From NCBI RefSeq assembly GCF_015752205.1, contig NZ_JADOVG010000003.1, positions 62,001 through 126,000 on the forward strand: a stretch of 64,000 nt of DNA, written 5' to 3'. Of the stretch, positions 27,873 to 37,400 are shown piece by piece. The position numbers and the translations under genes were made by a program. The DNA is from Polaromonas sp. CG_9.7 (GTDB lineage Bacteria; Pseudomonadota; Gammaproteobacteria; Burkholderiales; Burkholderiaceae_C). How positions within the stretch are numbered: the stretch's first letter is position 1; the number at the start of each line of letters is the position of its first letter. The notes beneath the pieces were generated by a model. The model worked only from the letters and a program-made list of their open reading frames with translations. It did no database searches and was not told where the DNA came from.

Positions 27873-28898
27873 GTGGCGGCCATCTACCAGGGTCGGTTTG
27901 CCCCCTCCCCGACCGGCCCGCTGCACGCCGGCTCACTGGTCGCCGCACTGGCCAGCTGGCTGGACGCGCGGGCGCACAGCGGGCAGTGGCTGGTGCGCAT
28001 CGAAGACGTCGACACGCCGCGCTGCGTGCCGGGCGCCGACCTGACCATCCTGCAGCAACTCGCCGCCTGCGGGCTGGTGCCCGACGCACCGCCGGTTTAC
28101 CAGTCGCAGCGCAACGCGTTTTACCAGCAGGCACTTGACCAGCTGGTGCTAGGCGGCAGGGCGTATCCCTGCGGCTGCACGCGCCAGGACATTGCCCGCG
28201 CACTGGCCGCATCGGGACATTCACGGCAGCGGCACAGCGAACTGGTCTATCCGGGCACCTGCCGCCAAGGCCTGCAGGGACGGCCAGCGCGGGCTTGGCG
28301 CTTCCGGACTGATAAAAATGAACCAAAACCTGCTCTTGCGCAAGCTGGATGGGCGCAAGCAGCTATTGATTTCATAGTTAACCCTGCCAGCAGGGTAGCA
28401 GAAGCAAACGTACGCTGGCGCGACCGGCGGCTCGGCGCGCAAGGCCAAAATGTCAGCCGCGAGGTGGGCGACTTCGTGCTCAGGCGCGCCGATGGCCTGT
28501 GGGCTTACCAGCTGGCCGTGGTGGTCGATGACGCTGCGCAAGGCATCACCGATGTGGTGCGCGGCGCTGACCTGGCCGACAACACGGCGCGGCAAATCCT
28601 GCTGCAATCCGCGTTGGGCCTGCCAACGCCGCGCTACCTGCACACGCCTTTGGTGCGGGGCGCGAATGGCGAAAAATTGTCCAAGCAAAACGGCGCGCAG
28701 GCGCTCGACACCCATGACCCGCTCGCAGCGCTGAACCAGGCGGCTGGCGTGCTGGGCCTGCCGGCGCAGACCGGTACGATGGCCGATGCGCTGGCCAGTT
28801 GGGTGAACGCCTGGCGGAACCTGCAGGCTCTTCCTGCGCAGGGTCCGGCTTGCGGCGATGACCTTTTCGCAAAACATCCGCGTCAGCCGGTGCAGTGA
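27873..28898 (+). CDS. gluQ: Glutamyl-Q tRNA(Asp) synthetase
   Basis: A truncated glutamyl-tRNA synthetase paralogue that attaches glutamate to queuosine in tRNA-Asp. It has the HIGH-like motif [15 protein letters not shown], the zinc ligands in YPCGCTRQD and YPGTCRQG, and the KMSKS-like [12 protein letters not shown] 27873 gives 341 residues, longer than the usual ~300. The excess is a block of about 25 residues near position 150 that is translated from repeat P2. The frame is open upstream through repeat R3 to 27660. Whether the enzyme tolerates the insertion is unknown. Confidence 0.87.
   Translation: MAAIYQGRFAPSPTGPLHAGSLVAALASWLDARAHSGQWLVRIEDVDTPRCVPGADLTILQQLAACGLVPDAPPVYQSQRNAFYQQALDQLVLGGRAYPCGCTRQDIARALAASGHSRQRHSELVYPGTCRQGLQGRPARAWRFRTDKNEPKPALAQAGWAQAAIDFIVNPASRVAEANVRWRDRRLGAQGQNVSREVGDFVLRRADGLWAYQLAVVVDDAAQGITDVVRGADLADNTARQILLQSALGLPTPRYLHTPLVRGANGEKLSKQNGAQALDTHDPLAALNQAAGVLGLPAQTGTMADALASWVNAWRNLQALPAQGPACGDDLFAKHPRQPVQ
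28311..28378. repeat. Family P palindromic repeat, copy P2, inside gluQ
   Basis: A 68-bp copy wholly inside the gluQ reading frame, with cores CTCTTGCGCAAGCTGG and GGGCGCAAGCAGCTATTGAT. It encodes [19 protein letters not shown]. The adaptor protein at 53240 has the matching peptide ESKLPSAQAGRVQAAPDS. Confidence 0.8.
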
Positions 28899-29003
28899 TT
28901 GCGTTTGCAAATCAATTCGGCATCAGCCGCGAAGCCGCAGGCAGTGCTGCAACACGGCAAGGCGAAGCAACGGCCGGCCTGATCAACTTGAAAATGCAAT
29001 GCC

Positions 29004-29866
29004 ATGTCCCCGTTACGCATCCTTTTCCTCACCGCTGGCGCAATGGCTTCCTTTGCCGGCAATTCACTGCTCTGCCGCATGGCGCTGAAAGAAACCGGCA
29101 TCGATGCCGCGTCGTTCACCGCCATCCGCCTGATTTCCGGTGCGCTGGTGCTCTGGGCCGTGGCGCGCAGCACGCGCGGCGCGCAAGCGGGTCAAGGCAA
29201 CTGTGGTCGGCCCTGGCGCTGTTTTCGTATGCCGCCTGCTTTTCATTTGCCTACGTCAGCCTGCCCACGGGAACCGGTGCGCTGCTGCTGTTCGGCGCGG
29301 TGCAGGCCTTGATGATCGGCTTCGGCGTCTGGTCGGGTGAACGGCTGCGGCCGCTGCAACTCGCCGGTCTGGTGCTGGCCTTTGGCGGGCTGGCCGGCCT
29401 GCTGCTGCCCGGTGTGTCGGCGCCGCCGCTGGCCGGCTCGGTGCTGATGCTGCTGGCTGGCGTTTCATGGGGCATTTATTCGCTGCGCGGCAAGGGCGCG
29501 GGGGACCCGACGCGGGTGACTGCCGGCAACTTTTTGCGGGCAGCGCCACTGGCCGCGGGGCTGGGCCTGGTGATGCTGCTGTCACGCGGCGCATCGCTGG
29601 ACGCAGCGGGTCTGTGGCTGGCGGTGGCGTCGGGCGCACTGACCTCGGGCTTCGGCTATGCGGTCTGGTACACCGTGGTGCCTGCATTGAAAGCCACCAC
29701 CGCAGCCAGCGTGCAGCTGAGCGTTCCGGTACTGGCCGCGCTCGGCGGCATTGCCTTTCTTGGCGAGCCGCTGACCCTGCGCCTGACGCTGACATCGGTC
29801 GCCATTCTGGGTGGCATCGCGCTGGTGGTGCTGCAAAAACGGGTTGTGCGCGTGCCTGCATCCTGA
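29004..29866 (+). pseudogene. EamA/DMT family transporter, frameshifted
   Basis: The first 60 codons from ATG 29004 read as an EamA drug/metabolite transporter N-terminus (GAMASFAGNSLLCRMALKE). The rest of the protein, from LWSALALFSYAACFSFAYV to the stop at 29866, lies in another frame. The junction is near 29185-29205 and corresponds to a net loss of one base. Together the parts make about ten membrane helices and two EamA repeats, with a normal total length. It is either a true pseudogene or a sequencing error. Confidence 0.75.
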
Positions 29867-29933
29867 CGGGGAAAAGACGATGACTAGGCGTCAACCTGCT
29901 TGGCGAGCAATCCTGCATGCAGGAAATCAATAT

Positions 29934-29996
29934 TTTTGCTACTTAAACAATAGCTGTTAGCGCAGACACAGCACGCGCAAGATGCCTTTTTAATGC
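29934..29996. repeat. Family P palindromic repeat, copy P7
   Basis: A diverged copy in the gap before trmB: TTTTTGCTACTTAAACAATA, then GCTGTTAGCGC and GCACGCGCAAGATGCC. It has the same layout as P1. Confidence 0.55.
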
Positions 29997-30044
29997 GTAA
30001 AACCTGGTTTTCTAGCCGAAATGAATGCACATTAAAATCGCCGG

Positions 30045-30809
30045 GTGATTGAATCTTCCTCCCCCACCCCGCCCGCCACCGCCACCCCCGCCACGCCGAA
30101 CCTTCACGAAGGCGTTCCGGCCGACGTGAGCCATCACCGCACCATCCGCAGTTTCGTGCGCCGCACCGGCCGCACCACGCTTGGCCAGGCCAAGGCTTTT
30201 GCCGATGTCGGCCCCAAGTTCCTGCTGGCCTACACCGGCGCGCCCATGGACTTCACGGCGGTTTACGAACGCGACGTCCCGACGATTCTTGAAATCGGCT
30301 TTGGCATGGGCGAAGCCACCGCGCACATCGCCGCCTTGATGCCGGAAAAGAATTTTCTGTGCTGCGAAGTGCACACGCCCGGCGTCGGCGCGCTGCTCAA
30401 ACGCATCGACGAGCAGGCACTTGGCAACATCCGCATCCTGCAGCACGACGCGGTCGAGGTGATCGACCACATGCTGCCACTGGCCAGCCTGGACGGCGCG
30501 CACATCTTTTTTCCCGACCCGTGGCACAAGACCAAGCACAACAAGCGACGGCTGATCCAGGCGCCCCTGATCGCCAAGCTGGCCGCGCGCCTCAAACCGG
30601 GCGGCTACCTGCACTGCGCGACCGACTGGCAGCCGTATGCCGAGCAGATTTTGGAAGTGCTGGCAGCCGAGCCCCTGCTGGTGAACACGGCTGGCCCTGC
30701 TGGCGAGGGCTATGCGCCCAAGCCCGGCTACCGCCCGCTGACCAAGTTTGAAAACCGGGGCATCAAGCTCGGCCACGGCGTGTGGGATCTGGTGTTCACG
30801 CGCACGTGA
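30045..30809 (+). CDS. trmB: tRNA (guanine-N7-)-methyltransferase
   Basis: A 254-residue SAM-dependent enzyme that makes m7G46 in tRNA. The SAM loop [14 protein letters not shown] lies near residue 83. The TrmB signature [16 protein letters not shown] is near 157, and the end motif [17 protein letters not shown] is present. The start is GTG 30045. It overlaps the following pseudouridine synthase by 4 bp (GTGA), so a coupled RNA-modification pair is likely. Confidence 0.92.
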   Translation: MIESSSPTPPATATPATPNLHEGVPADVSHHRTIRSFVRRTGRTTLGQAKAFADVGPKFLLAYTGAPMDFTAVYERDVPTILEIGFGMGEATAHIAALMPEKNFLCCEVHTPGVGALLKRIDEQALGNIRILQHDAVEVIDHMLPLASLDGAHIFFPDPWHKTKHNKRRLIQAPLIAKLAARLKPGGYLHCATDWQPYAEQILEVLAAEPLLVNTAGPAGEGYAPKPGYRPLTKFENRGIKLGHGVWDLVFTRT

Positions 30810-31714
30810 ACCCGCCTCTGGCCCACGGCGGGTTGCCCACGCGCCACGGCGTCGGCCCGAGCTGCGTCAGCCTGCCGGCGGGCAGCTGGCCGACCTTCAC
30901 CGATTTTTTGGCGGAACGCTTTCCGGCCATCATGCGGGCCACCTGGCTGGAGCGCATGGCCGCCGGCCTGGTGGCTGACGAATTTGGCGCACAAGTGACA
31001 GCCCAGCGCCCGTACCAAGGCCACATGCGGCTGTACTACTACCGCGACCTGCCCTTCGAGGCGCGCATTCCGTTCGAAGCCGCCGTGTTGTTCCAGGACG
31101 AGCACCTGGTGGTGGCCGACAAGCCGCATTTCCTGCCGGTCACGCCTTCGGGCCACTACCTGCAGGAAACATTGCTGGTGCGGCTGAAAAACCAGTTGGG
31201 CATCGACAGCTTGATTCCGATCCACCGCATCGACCGCGAAACCGCCGGCCTGGTGCTGTTTTCTGTCCGGCCCGAAGAACGTAACGCCTACCAGGCGCTG
31301 TTCCGGCAGCATGAAATCGTCAAGCATTACGAAGCGGTTGCGCCCTGGCGGCCCGAGTTGCAGTTTCCCCTGCTGCGCAAGACCCGCATCGTGGAAGACG
31401 AGCCCTTTTTCCGGCAGCGCGAAGTGCCGGGCGAAGCCAACAGCGAAACGCTGATCGATGTGCTGCAAATTCGTGGCGAGCAGGCGCTTTATGCGCTAAG
31501 CCCTGTCACCGGGAAAAAGCACCAGCTGCGGGTGCACATGAATGCGCTGGGCCTGCCGATCCGCAACGACCGGATGTACCCGCCGGTCGATGTGACACCG
31601 GATGATGACTACACCCAGCCGCTGCAGTTGCTGGCCCGGTCGATTGCATTCACCGACCCGCTGACAGGCAAGCCGCGCCGGTTTGAAAGCCGGCTCGGTT
31701 TAAGCCTGGAATGA
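30806..31714 (+). CDS. RluA family pseudouridine synthase
   Basis: A 302-residue RNA pseudouridine synthase. The catalytic motif [14 protein letters not shown] contains the invariant Asp, and the C-terminal [16 protein letters not shown] segment is typical of RluA enzymes. The N-terminal ~90 residues look like the S4-related extension seen in some members. The start at GTG 30806 overlaps the trmB stop. The target base, rRNA or tRNA, cannot be told from sequence. Confidence 0.88.
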   Translation: MNPPLAHGGLPTRHGVGPSCVSLPAGSWPTFTDFLAERFPAIMRATWLERMAAGLVADEFGAQVTAQRPYQGHMRLYYYRDLPFEARIPFEAAVLFQDEHLVVADKPHFLPVTPSGHYLQETLLVRLKNQLGIDSLIPIHRIDRETAGLVLFSVRPEERNAYQALFRQHEIVKHYEAVAPWRPELQFPLLRKTRIVEDEPFFRQREVPGEANSETLIDVLQIRGEQALYALSPVTGKKHQLRVHMNALGLPIRNDRMYPPVDVTPDDDYTQPLQLLARSIAFTDPLTGKPRRFESRLGLSLE

Positions 31715-31717
31715 GTA

Positions 31718-31782
31718 AAAAACTTTCATTTTGATAGCTACGCTATGCTTATTCAGAAAGCGCAAAACGCCTGTTTGGCATA
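31718..31782. repeat. Family P palindromic repeat, copy P8
   Basis: A diverged copy right after the pseudouridine synthase stop: TTCATTTTGATAGCTACGCT, followed by ATTCAGAAAGCGCAAAACGC. It has the AT-rich flank, the GATAGCT word and the GCGCAAAA core in family order. Confidence 0.5.
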
Positions 31783-31784
31783 AG

Positions 31785-32110
31785 TTGCATAAGTCGCAGA
31801 TGTCGGGTCAGGCTTCGCCAACCTGACATCTGTCGCGTCAGCAGTGCTTGAGGCACAAAAGTAACGATCAAGCAGAGCGTGAAGCTGTTGGCGAACGAGC
31901 GGTCAAACCAGCAAGCCAAGGCATGGGTCCCTAGCTGCCGATCAGAGAACCCAAGGCCAAGCGAAGCGATGGCCCGTCAGAGCGTTCAGCTCTGATCCGC
32001 TCCCGCTGCCCAAGGCAACTTTCTTTGGTGACTTTCTTTTTTGCCAGAAAAGAAAGTTACCCCCCGCCGGGAAGGCGCTCACCCCTCAAACCACAGAAGA
32101 TATTACCCAG
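31785..32110. other. Gene-free structured region with several hairpins
   Basis: No convincing coding frame. Several nested inverted repeats stand out. CAGATGTCGGGTCAGG pairs with CCTGACATCTG at about 31798-31833, AGAGC pairs with GCTCT around 31979-31992, and ACTTTCTTTT pairs with AGAAAAGAAAGT at about 32030-32056. The last could act as a bidirectional transcript end between the convergent neighbours. The whole block resembles a dispersed element, but it appears once here. Confidence 0.45.
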
Positions 32111-32127
32111 CGCCCCATGCCGAAGTA

Positions 32128-32172
32128 CAAAAAAAGAGCCATCAATGCGCAAGCGTTAGCAGTTGTCAAAAA
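32128..32172. repeat. Possible family P half copy
   Basis: AAAAAAAGAGCCATCAATGC then GCGCAAGCGTTAGCAGTTGT resembles half of the palindromic family. It lies just behind the stop of the transglutaminase gene. The match is weak. Confidence 0.3.
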
Positions 32173-32178
32173 TCAGCT

Positions 32179-33297
32179 TCAAGCCTTGATTTCCCGCGCC
32201 GTGATCTGGTACTTGAAATCATCCGGCGCATACGAGTCGAAGCGTCCGGCAGCGTTTTCAGCCACGGGGTACATGAAGAAACCCAGCGGGCTGCCCTTGG
32301 CATTCGGCAAGGACACGTCATGCGCGGTGTTGTAGGCCATCCAGTTGCCTTCCCAGCCGCCGAACAGCGCCTTGTTGACCGGCGCGACCACCGGGCTGGT
32401 GGTGTTCTTGATCCAGTCGGCGGTTTCCATGCGCATCACCTTGGCGACATCGGCCGGATCCATCGCCACCCAGCCGTAGTCCTTCAGATAGGCTTCGCTG
32501 CGGCAGTGCTGCGCGGCCTTCAGGCTGGCCGGGTTGCCCGACAGTTCCTTGTAGCCAAAGGCTGACGGCACCAGCCGGATGCCATACACGTCGCGTGCCG
32601 GAATGCCGACGGCGCGGCACAGGCCGACAAAGATCGCATTCAGGTCGGCGCATTTGCCGCCCAGGTTGCCGGTTTCCAGCATGGTCCGGATGTCGCCTTC
32701 GCCGCAACCGCGTACCTTGGGCTCACGGTAGGTGTTGGTGACCACCCAGTCGTAGATTTGCTGGACTTTTTGCAGGTCGGTCTCGGCGCCCTTGGTCGCT
32801 TCCAGCGCGGTGGTGCGCACAATGCCGTCAAGCGGGATCAGGTCAGTGGCGCGGGTGAAGTAATGCAGCGTGTCGGCATTTTCGGTAGATGCCGTCTTTT
32901 GCGACCAGTCGGTTGCCCGGTTTTGCGTCTGCACGCGGCTGGTCAGTTCGACAAACGGCTTGGCCTCGCCGGCAGCAAAGTCAACGTACAGCATCATGGC
33001 GCCCTCCTGGCCGACCTCCATGATCTTGGCTGCACCGTTGCTGGAGAAACTGTTTTCCAGCGAGCGCTGGTAGTCGCTGTTCACCGAGGGAATCGGCAGC
33101 CACGCGCGGGTGGCACCATTCAACTGGGCAATGTCTACCCGGGTCGTGACCTCGAACGTACGCCAGGCGCCGCTTTGCGGTGCAAACAGGGCGCGCGAGG
33201 CAAGGAATGTTGCTTGGGCAAAACCAAGGCCTGGCAGAGAAGCGGCCAAGGCAGTGACAGCCGTGTTTTTCAGGAAGTTGCGGCGTAGTGTGGTCAT
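32179..33297 (-). CDS. Transglutaminase-like protein, Tat-exported
   Basis: A 372-residue protein with a twin-arginine signal (TTLRRNFLKNTAVTALAAS) and a transglutaminase/protease-like core. The catalytic Cys is in NLGGKCADLNAIFVGLCRAV, and later segments AQHCRSEAYLKDYGWVAMD supply the His and Asp. ATG 33297, preceded by GGAGT, gives the Tat signal at the very start; the longer upstream frame is ignored. Such proteins act in the periplasm, but the substrate is unknown. It is not clearly linked to its neighbours. Confidence 0.82.
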   Translation of the reverse strand: MTTLRRNFLKNTAVTALAASLPGLGFAQATFLASRALFAPQSGAWRTFEVTTRVDIAQLNGATRAWLPIPSVNSDYQRSLENSFSSNGAAKIMEVGQEGAMMLYVDFAAGEAKPFVELTSRVQTQNRATDWSQKTASTENADTLHYFTRATDLIPLDGIVRTTALEATKGAETDLQKVQQIYDWVVTNTYREPKVRGCGEGDIRTMLETGNLGGKCADLNAIFVGLCRAVGIPARDVYGIRLVPSAFGYKELSGNPASLKAAQHCRSEAYLKDYGWVAMDPADVAKVMRMETADWIKNTTSPVVAPVNKALFGGWEGNWMAYNTAHDVSLPNAKGSPLGFFMYPVAENAAGRFDSYAPDDFKYQITAREIKA

Positions 33298-33656
33298 CAA
33301 TGAACTCCGGCAAAGGATGGTGAAAGGGTCACAGCACCGGCGCAGGGAAAGAAACACCGGGAAGTGGTGCCGGGCTGCACGCCCACTGCAAGGCAATGTG
33401 CCAGCCACCGGCAGCACTGGATTATGGCTGGAGACGCTCTGGAGCGGATTGGGTCACGGCGGATTGCCGGCTTCTCATGCGGAATTGGTCAATGCCCGGC
33501 GTTTGCCACGACTGGCCAGCCAAAGTGATTCCCGTCAACCCTGTAGCAAGCACACGGCCGTGTGCACGCACGCAACATTCGCGAGGCACCCCGCAGGCTG
33601 AAAATGCCATGCCATGCCTTGGAAGAACGCTGAAAAAACCAATGTCGATTGCAGGC
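33298..33656. other. Gene-free gap with a 16-bp perfect palindrome
   Basis: This 359-bp gap between two leftward genes has no convincing reading frame. It contains the perfect palindrome GCACACGGCCGTGTGC at 33550-33565, which could be an operator of the transglutaminase gene. Nothing else is recognised. Confidence 0.4.
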
Positions 33657-34193
33657 TTAAAGCAGGCTGGCAATCAGCTTGCTGGCGGCCGGGCCAGCCC
33701 AGTCCAGCTCGCCTCGCACCCGGTGCTTTGGCTGGCCCCGGCGGTCGAGGGTCAGCGTGGTCGGAAAAATCCTGACATCCCATTGACGCGCGGACTGGCC
33801 ATCGACATCGAGCAATACCGGCAGCGTGATGCCAGCCTGCTGGGCAAACTGCAAGGCACTTGCCGGTTTTTCCTTGAAGTTGATGGCCAGCACCAGCAGC
33901 TTGTCGGCGCCATGCAGGGCGGCTGCCTGCTGGAGCGAAGGCATTTCGGCGCGGCAGGGTTCACACCAGCTGGCCCAAAAATTGAGCAACACTGCCCGCC
34001 CCTTGAAATCGGCAGGTCGCCAGACCTTGCCGGTGGTGTCCACCAACTGGAAAGCCGCCACCGGACCGGCCCACGGACTGACGTCGTAAGCTTCGGTGGC
34101 AACAGCTTGCGGCAACACAGCCACGCCGAGGGTGGCAAGCGAGGCCTGCAAAAAGGAACGGCGTGAGCCTGGAACAGGAAATGAAGCAAACAT
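33657..34193 (-). CDS. TlpA/ResA-like thioredoxin-fold protein
   Basis: A 178-residue exported thiol-disulfide protein. The N-terminus carries a twin-arginine motif, GSRRSFLQASLATLGVAVLP. The thioredoxin fold has the redox pair in NFWASWCEPCRAEM (Cys77, Cys80) and the cis-proline region IFPTTLTLDRRG. It probably reduces or matures periplasmic proteins. ATG 34193 is chosen because it gives a compact signal peptide. It is separated from boxA by repeat P4. Confidence 0.87.
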   Translation of the reverse strand: MFASFPVPGSRRSFLQASLATLGVAVLPQAVATEAYDVSPWAGPVAAFQLVDTTGKVWRPADFKGRAVLLNFWASWCEPCRAEMPSLQQAAALHGADKLLVLAINFKEKPASALQFAQQAGITLPVLLDVDGQSARQWDVRIFPTTLTLDRRGQPKHRVRGELDWAGPAASKLIASLL

Positions 34194-34279
34194 GGGTGGC
34201 AAGCGTAACAAAGAATTTTTAGCCGCCCATATGGTGGAGCGAAAACCCTGATGGCGCACAAGTCGGATAAAACTCGATC

Positions 34280-34343
34280 GCTACTGAATTAATAGCTTCT
34301 TACCCATACCAGATATGCGCCGGAGGCCTATTTCATTAAAAAT
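34280..34343. repeat. Family P palindromic repeat, copy P4
   Basis: GCTACTGAATTAATAGCTTC, then ATACCAGATATGCGCCGG and CCTATTTCATTAAAAAT, line up with P1 along its whole length. It lies just behind the boxA stop. Confidence 0.6.
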
Positions 34344-34377
34344 CAACCCATTGATTGAAACCAATGCGCTCTGGCAG

Positions 34378-35670
34378 TCAATAAGTCTCCAAATGCAGCC
34401 GCCCTTCGGACTTGAGCGCCGCGCCGAGGGTTTCCCAGTCCAGCCCCGCTTGCTGCGCTACATCGCGCAGCGCCAGCACCACACCCTCTTCCATGCTTTT
34501 GAGGCCGCACACATAAAAGAAGGTGGAAGAGTCCTGCAGCAGCAGCGCCAGGTCAGCCGCTCGATCGCGCATCACGTCCTGCACGTAGCGCTTGGGCGCC
34601 CCCGGCGTGCGGGAAAACGCAAAGTTGATGTCGATGAAGTCCTTGGGCAGGCTTTGCAGCGGGCCAAAATAAGGCAGTTCCTGCTGGGTGCGGGCTCCGA
34701 AAAACAGCATCAGCTTGCCTCCTTCAAACTTGCCTGACTTGCGCAGCCGCCGACGCCACTCGGTCATGGCCCGCATCGGCGCACTGCCGGTGCCGGTGCA
34801 GATCATGACGATGTTTGAGCGCGGATGATTCGGCATCAGGAAGCTCGCGCCAAACGGCCCAATCACCTCGACCTTGTCACCGACCTGGAGGTCGCACAAG
34901 TGGTTGGACACCACGCCGCACACCGGCTTGCCCTGGTGGTCTTCAAGCACACGCTTCACAGTCAGCGACACGTTGTTGTAGCCGGGCCGCTCGCCGTTGC
35001 GCGGGCTGGCAATCGAATACTGACGTGCATGGTGTGGCCGGCCATGTGCATCCACGCCCGGTGCCAGGATACCGATGGACTGGCCTTCGCGCACTGGAAA
35101 AGGCATCCGGCCGAAGTCAAGTACCAGGTGGTGCGTGTCGTAGTCGCTGCCGGCCTGGAGACCGACCTCGGTGACCCGCACATTGCCGGTCACGGTGGCG
35201 GTGATGGATTTTTCAGCCGCTTTCGGGCCGTAGAGGTTGACATAGGCATGCACGGCCGACCATGGCGGCAAGATTGCGCCGTACTGTGCACTGTTGAAAA
35301 CCGCCTCGCCGGTGGCCGCAGCCGGCAGCGAAGGCGCCACCGGTTCAATGTCGGGAACGGCACCGGCAGAAACGCCTTCGGCAGCCAGTTCTTCAGGGGT
35401 CAGTTCAACCGGTAACTCGTCCCAACCCAGTTGAGCTTCCAGGCTGTAGGCCATGACACGCGGCAGCGTGCGCCAGTTGTCGATCGAGCCCGTCGGGCAC
35501 GGGGAAATGCAGGCCATGCAGAAATTGCATTTGTCGGCATCCACCACATAGTTCATCGAATCATGCGTGATCGCCTGCACCGGGCAGGTCGCTTCGCAGG
35601 TGTTGCAGCGGATGCAGATTTCAGGGTCAATCAGATGCTGCTTGATCACGTGAATTTCGGTCATGTCCAT
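34378..35670 (-). CDS. boxA: Benzoyl-CoA epoxidase reductase subunit BoxA
   Basis: The 430-residue NADPH-dependent reductase that feeds electrons to BoxB. The N-terminal ferredoxin domain has two [4Fe-4S] motifs, Cys19-22-25-29 and Cys48-51-54-58. The ferredoxin-NADP reductase part follows from about residue 150, with the FAD motif RQYSIASP and the NADP loop [16 protein letters not shown] 35670 has GGAAA upstream. It is the last gene of the leftward boxR-boxC-boxB-boxA group. Confidence 0.95.
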   Translation of the reverse strand: MDMTEIHVIKQHLIDPEICIRCNTCEATCPVQAITHDSMNYVVDADKCNFCMACISPCPTGSIDNWRTLPRVMAYSLEAQLGWDELPVELTPEELAAEGVSAGAVPDIEPVAPSLPAAATGEAVFNSAQYGAILPPWSAVHAYVNLYGPKAAEKSITATVTGNVRVTEVGLQAGSDYDTHHLVLDFGRMPFPVREGQSIGILAPGVDAHGRPHHARQYSIASPRNGERPGYNNVSLTVKRVLEDHQGKPVCGVVSNHLCDLQVGDKVEVIGPFGASFLMPNHPRSNIVMICTGTGSAPMRAMTEWRRRLRKSGKFEGGKLMLFFGARTQQELPYFGPLQSLPKDFIDINFAFSRTPGAPKRYVQDVMRDRAADLALLLQDSSTFFYVCGLKSMEEGVVLALRDVAQQAGLDWETLGAALKSEGRLHLETY

Positions 35671-35761
35671 GGCGGTTTCCGATAGGGGCTTGAAGGCAAC
35701 TACGCGTTAAAGGTGAATGACAAAGCCTGTAACTGAGAGGGAAAGCCCGCACTCTCAGCAA

Positions 35762-35877
35762 GCGCGGGCGTTTTGTCTCCCCACCAGCAGGGGCCACGGG
35801 ACCGGCTTTGCCGGACCGCAGGCGCAGCGGCCCCCTCGGGGGGCAGCGAACCACACGCAGTGGGGAGCGTGGGGGTC
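35762..35877 (+). repeat. Family R dispersed repeat, copy R4
   Basis: A full copy in the boxB-boxA gap: CCCCACCAGCAGGGGCCACG, ACCGGCTTTGCCGGACC, GCGCAGCGGCCCCCTCGGGG and AGTGGGGAGCGTGGGGG. Its end overlaps the boxB stop codon (35876-35878) exactly, so the repeat provides the stop. Confidence 0.85.
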
Positions 35878-37303
35878 AGTTAAATCGCACATACTCGTAA
35901 TCCACCGGCTGGCGGTTGATGCCCATGACTGGCGGCGCAATCCAGTTGGCGAACTTGCCGGGCTCGATGCAGCGGCCCATCAGGCTGGCCACGTAGGCGC
36001 GGTCTTCGCTGCTGGGCAGCCACTGGTTGACGCAGGCGTTCCACTCGGTGTCCGACACCACGCGGCCATCAGGCGACACCTTGACTTTAGACAATGCGCC
36101 AATGTTGCGGTGAAACGCCTTATGCGGCACCTTGAGCTGGACCGCAACGCCGGCCTTGGCCAGCACCTTGTTCCAGCGCTCGACGCCGGCCACCGAGTCC
36201 CGGATGTAGTCGTCGCGCAGCACTTCATTGAGCGCGTTGAGCATCGGCACTTCTTTTTCGGCCAGCTGTCCGTCCTTGACCTCGATGACCTTGTAGGTCT
36301 GGCCCTTGAGCACATGGTCATCGACGCGCTTGCCTTCTTCGTATCGGCCCTTGAGGCCCGAGCTGTAGAAGGTGGCGGCGTTGCTCGACTCGTCGGCGCC
36401 GAACAGGTCGATGGTGACGCTGTAATGAAAATTGATATAGCGCTGGACCGTAGGCAAGTCGATCACGCCAGCAGCGCGCAGCTTGCCGACATCGTCGGTT
36501 TTCAGCTCGTTCATCTTTTGCGCGGTGCGCTGGATGACGCGGGAAATGCCGCTTTCGCCGACAAACATGTGGTGCGCTTCCTCGGTCAGCATGAACTTGG
36601 TTGTGCGGGCCAGCGGATCAAACGCGCTTTCGGCCAGTGCGGCCAGCTGGAACTTGCCGTCGCGGTCGGTGAAATAGGTGAACATGAAAAAGCTCAGCCA
36701 GTCCGGCGTCTTTTCATTGAAAGCGCCCAAAATGCGCGGGTTGTTCTCGTCGCCGCTGCGGCGCTCCAGCAGGCCTTCGGCTTCGTCGCGGCCGTCGCGG
36801 CCGAAATGCTTGTGCAGCAGATACACCATCGCCCACAGGTGACGGCCTTCCTCGACATTGATCTGGTAGAGGTTGCGCAGGTCGTACATGCTGGGTGCGG
36901 TCAGGCCAAGGTGGCGCTGCTGCTCGACCGATGCCGGCTCGGTGTCGCCCTGTGTAACGATGATGCGGCGCAGGTTGGCGCGGTGTTCGCCGGGCACTTC
37001 AGTCCAGGCTTTTTCGCCCTTGTGGTCGCCAAAATGAATGTCGCGGTCGGCGCTGCCCGGATTCAGGAAAATGCCCCAGCGGTAGTCGCGCATCTTGACA
37101 TGGCCAAACTGCGCCCAGCCCTGTGGATCGACACTGACAGCGGTTCGCAGATAGACATCTGAATTGGTCGAGCCTTCCGGGCCAATGTCATCCCACCAGT
37201 TGAGAAAGTTCGGCTGCCACTGCTCCAGCGCGCGCTTGAGCGTGCGGTCTTCACCGAGGTTGACGTTGTTGGGAATCGTTTCGCTGTAATTAATGCTGGA
37301 CAT
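35876..37303 (-). CDS. boxB: Benzoyl-CoA 2,3-epoxidase subunit BoxB
   Basis: The 475-residue di-iron oxygenase that epoxidises benzoyl-CoA with O2 and electrons from BoxA. Helices with metal-ligand type motifs are visible, EEGRHLWAMVYLLHKHF and EEAHHMFVGESG. Length equals the known BoxB (~473). ATG 37303 is preceded by GGAG; a longer upstream frame runs into boxC and is ignored. Spacing is 97 bp behind boxC and 205 bp ahead of boxA, the latter filled by repeat R4. Confidence 0.96.
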   Translation of the reverse strand: MSSINYSETIPNNVNLGEDRTLKRALEQWQPNFLNWWDDIGPEGSTNSDVYLRTAVSVDPQGWAQFGHVKMRDYRWGIFLNPGSADRDIHFGDHKGEKAWTEVPGEHRANLRRIIVTQGDTEPASVEQQRHLGLTAPSMYDLRNLYQINVEEGRHLWAMVYLLHKHFGRDGRDEAEGLLERRSGDENNPRILGAFNEKTPDWLSFFMFTYFTDRDGKFQLAALAESAFDPLARTTKFMLTEEAHHMFVGESGISRVIQRTAQKMNELKTDDVGKLRAAGVIDLPTVQRYINFHYSVTIDLFGADESSNAATFYSSGLKGRYEEGKRVDDHVLKGQTYKVIEVKDGQLAEKEVPMLNALNEVLRDDYIRDSVAGVERWNKVLAKAGVAVQLKVPHKAFHRNIGALSKVKVSPDGRVVSDTEWNACVNQWLPSSEDRAYVASLMGRCIEPGKFANWIAPPVMGINRQPVDYEYVRFN

Positions 37304-37400
37304 GAGGGGGCTCCAAAAATAACTGACGGATTCGGGGGCTGAATTTCGGTTGCGGCGCGCCACCCGGACCGCGCCGCACAACGAGAAAATACAGGCGTTT

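Noticed and set aside
28900..29003. N-terminal extension of the EamA gene from 28895
   Set aside because: This frame does not encode transporter sequence before the shift. The real N-terminus is in the other frame from ATG 29004.
32041..32565. Plus-strand reading frame opposite the transglutaminase gene
   Set aside because: It lies mostly antisense to a well-supported Tat-exported protein, and its sequence is the mirror of that gene.
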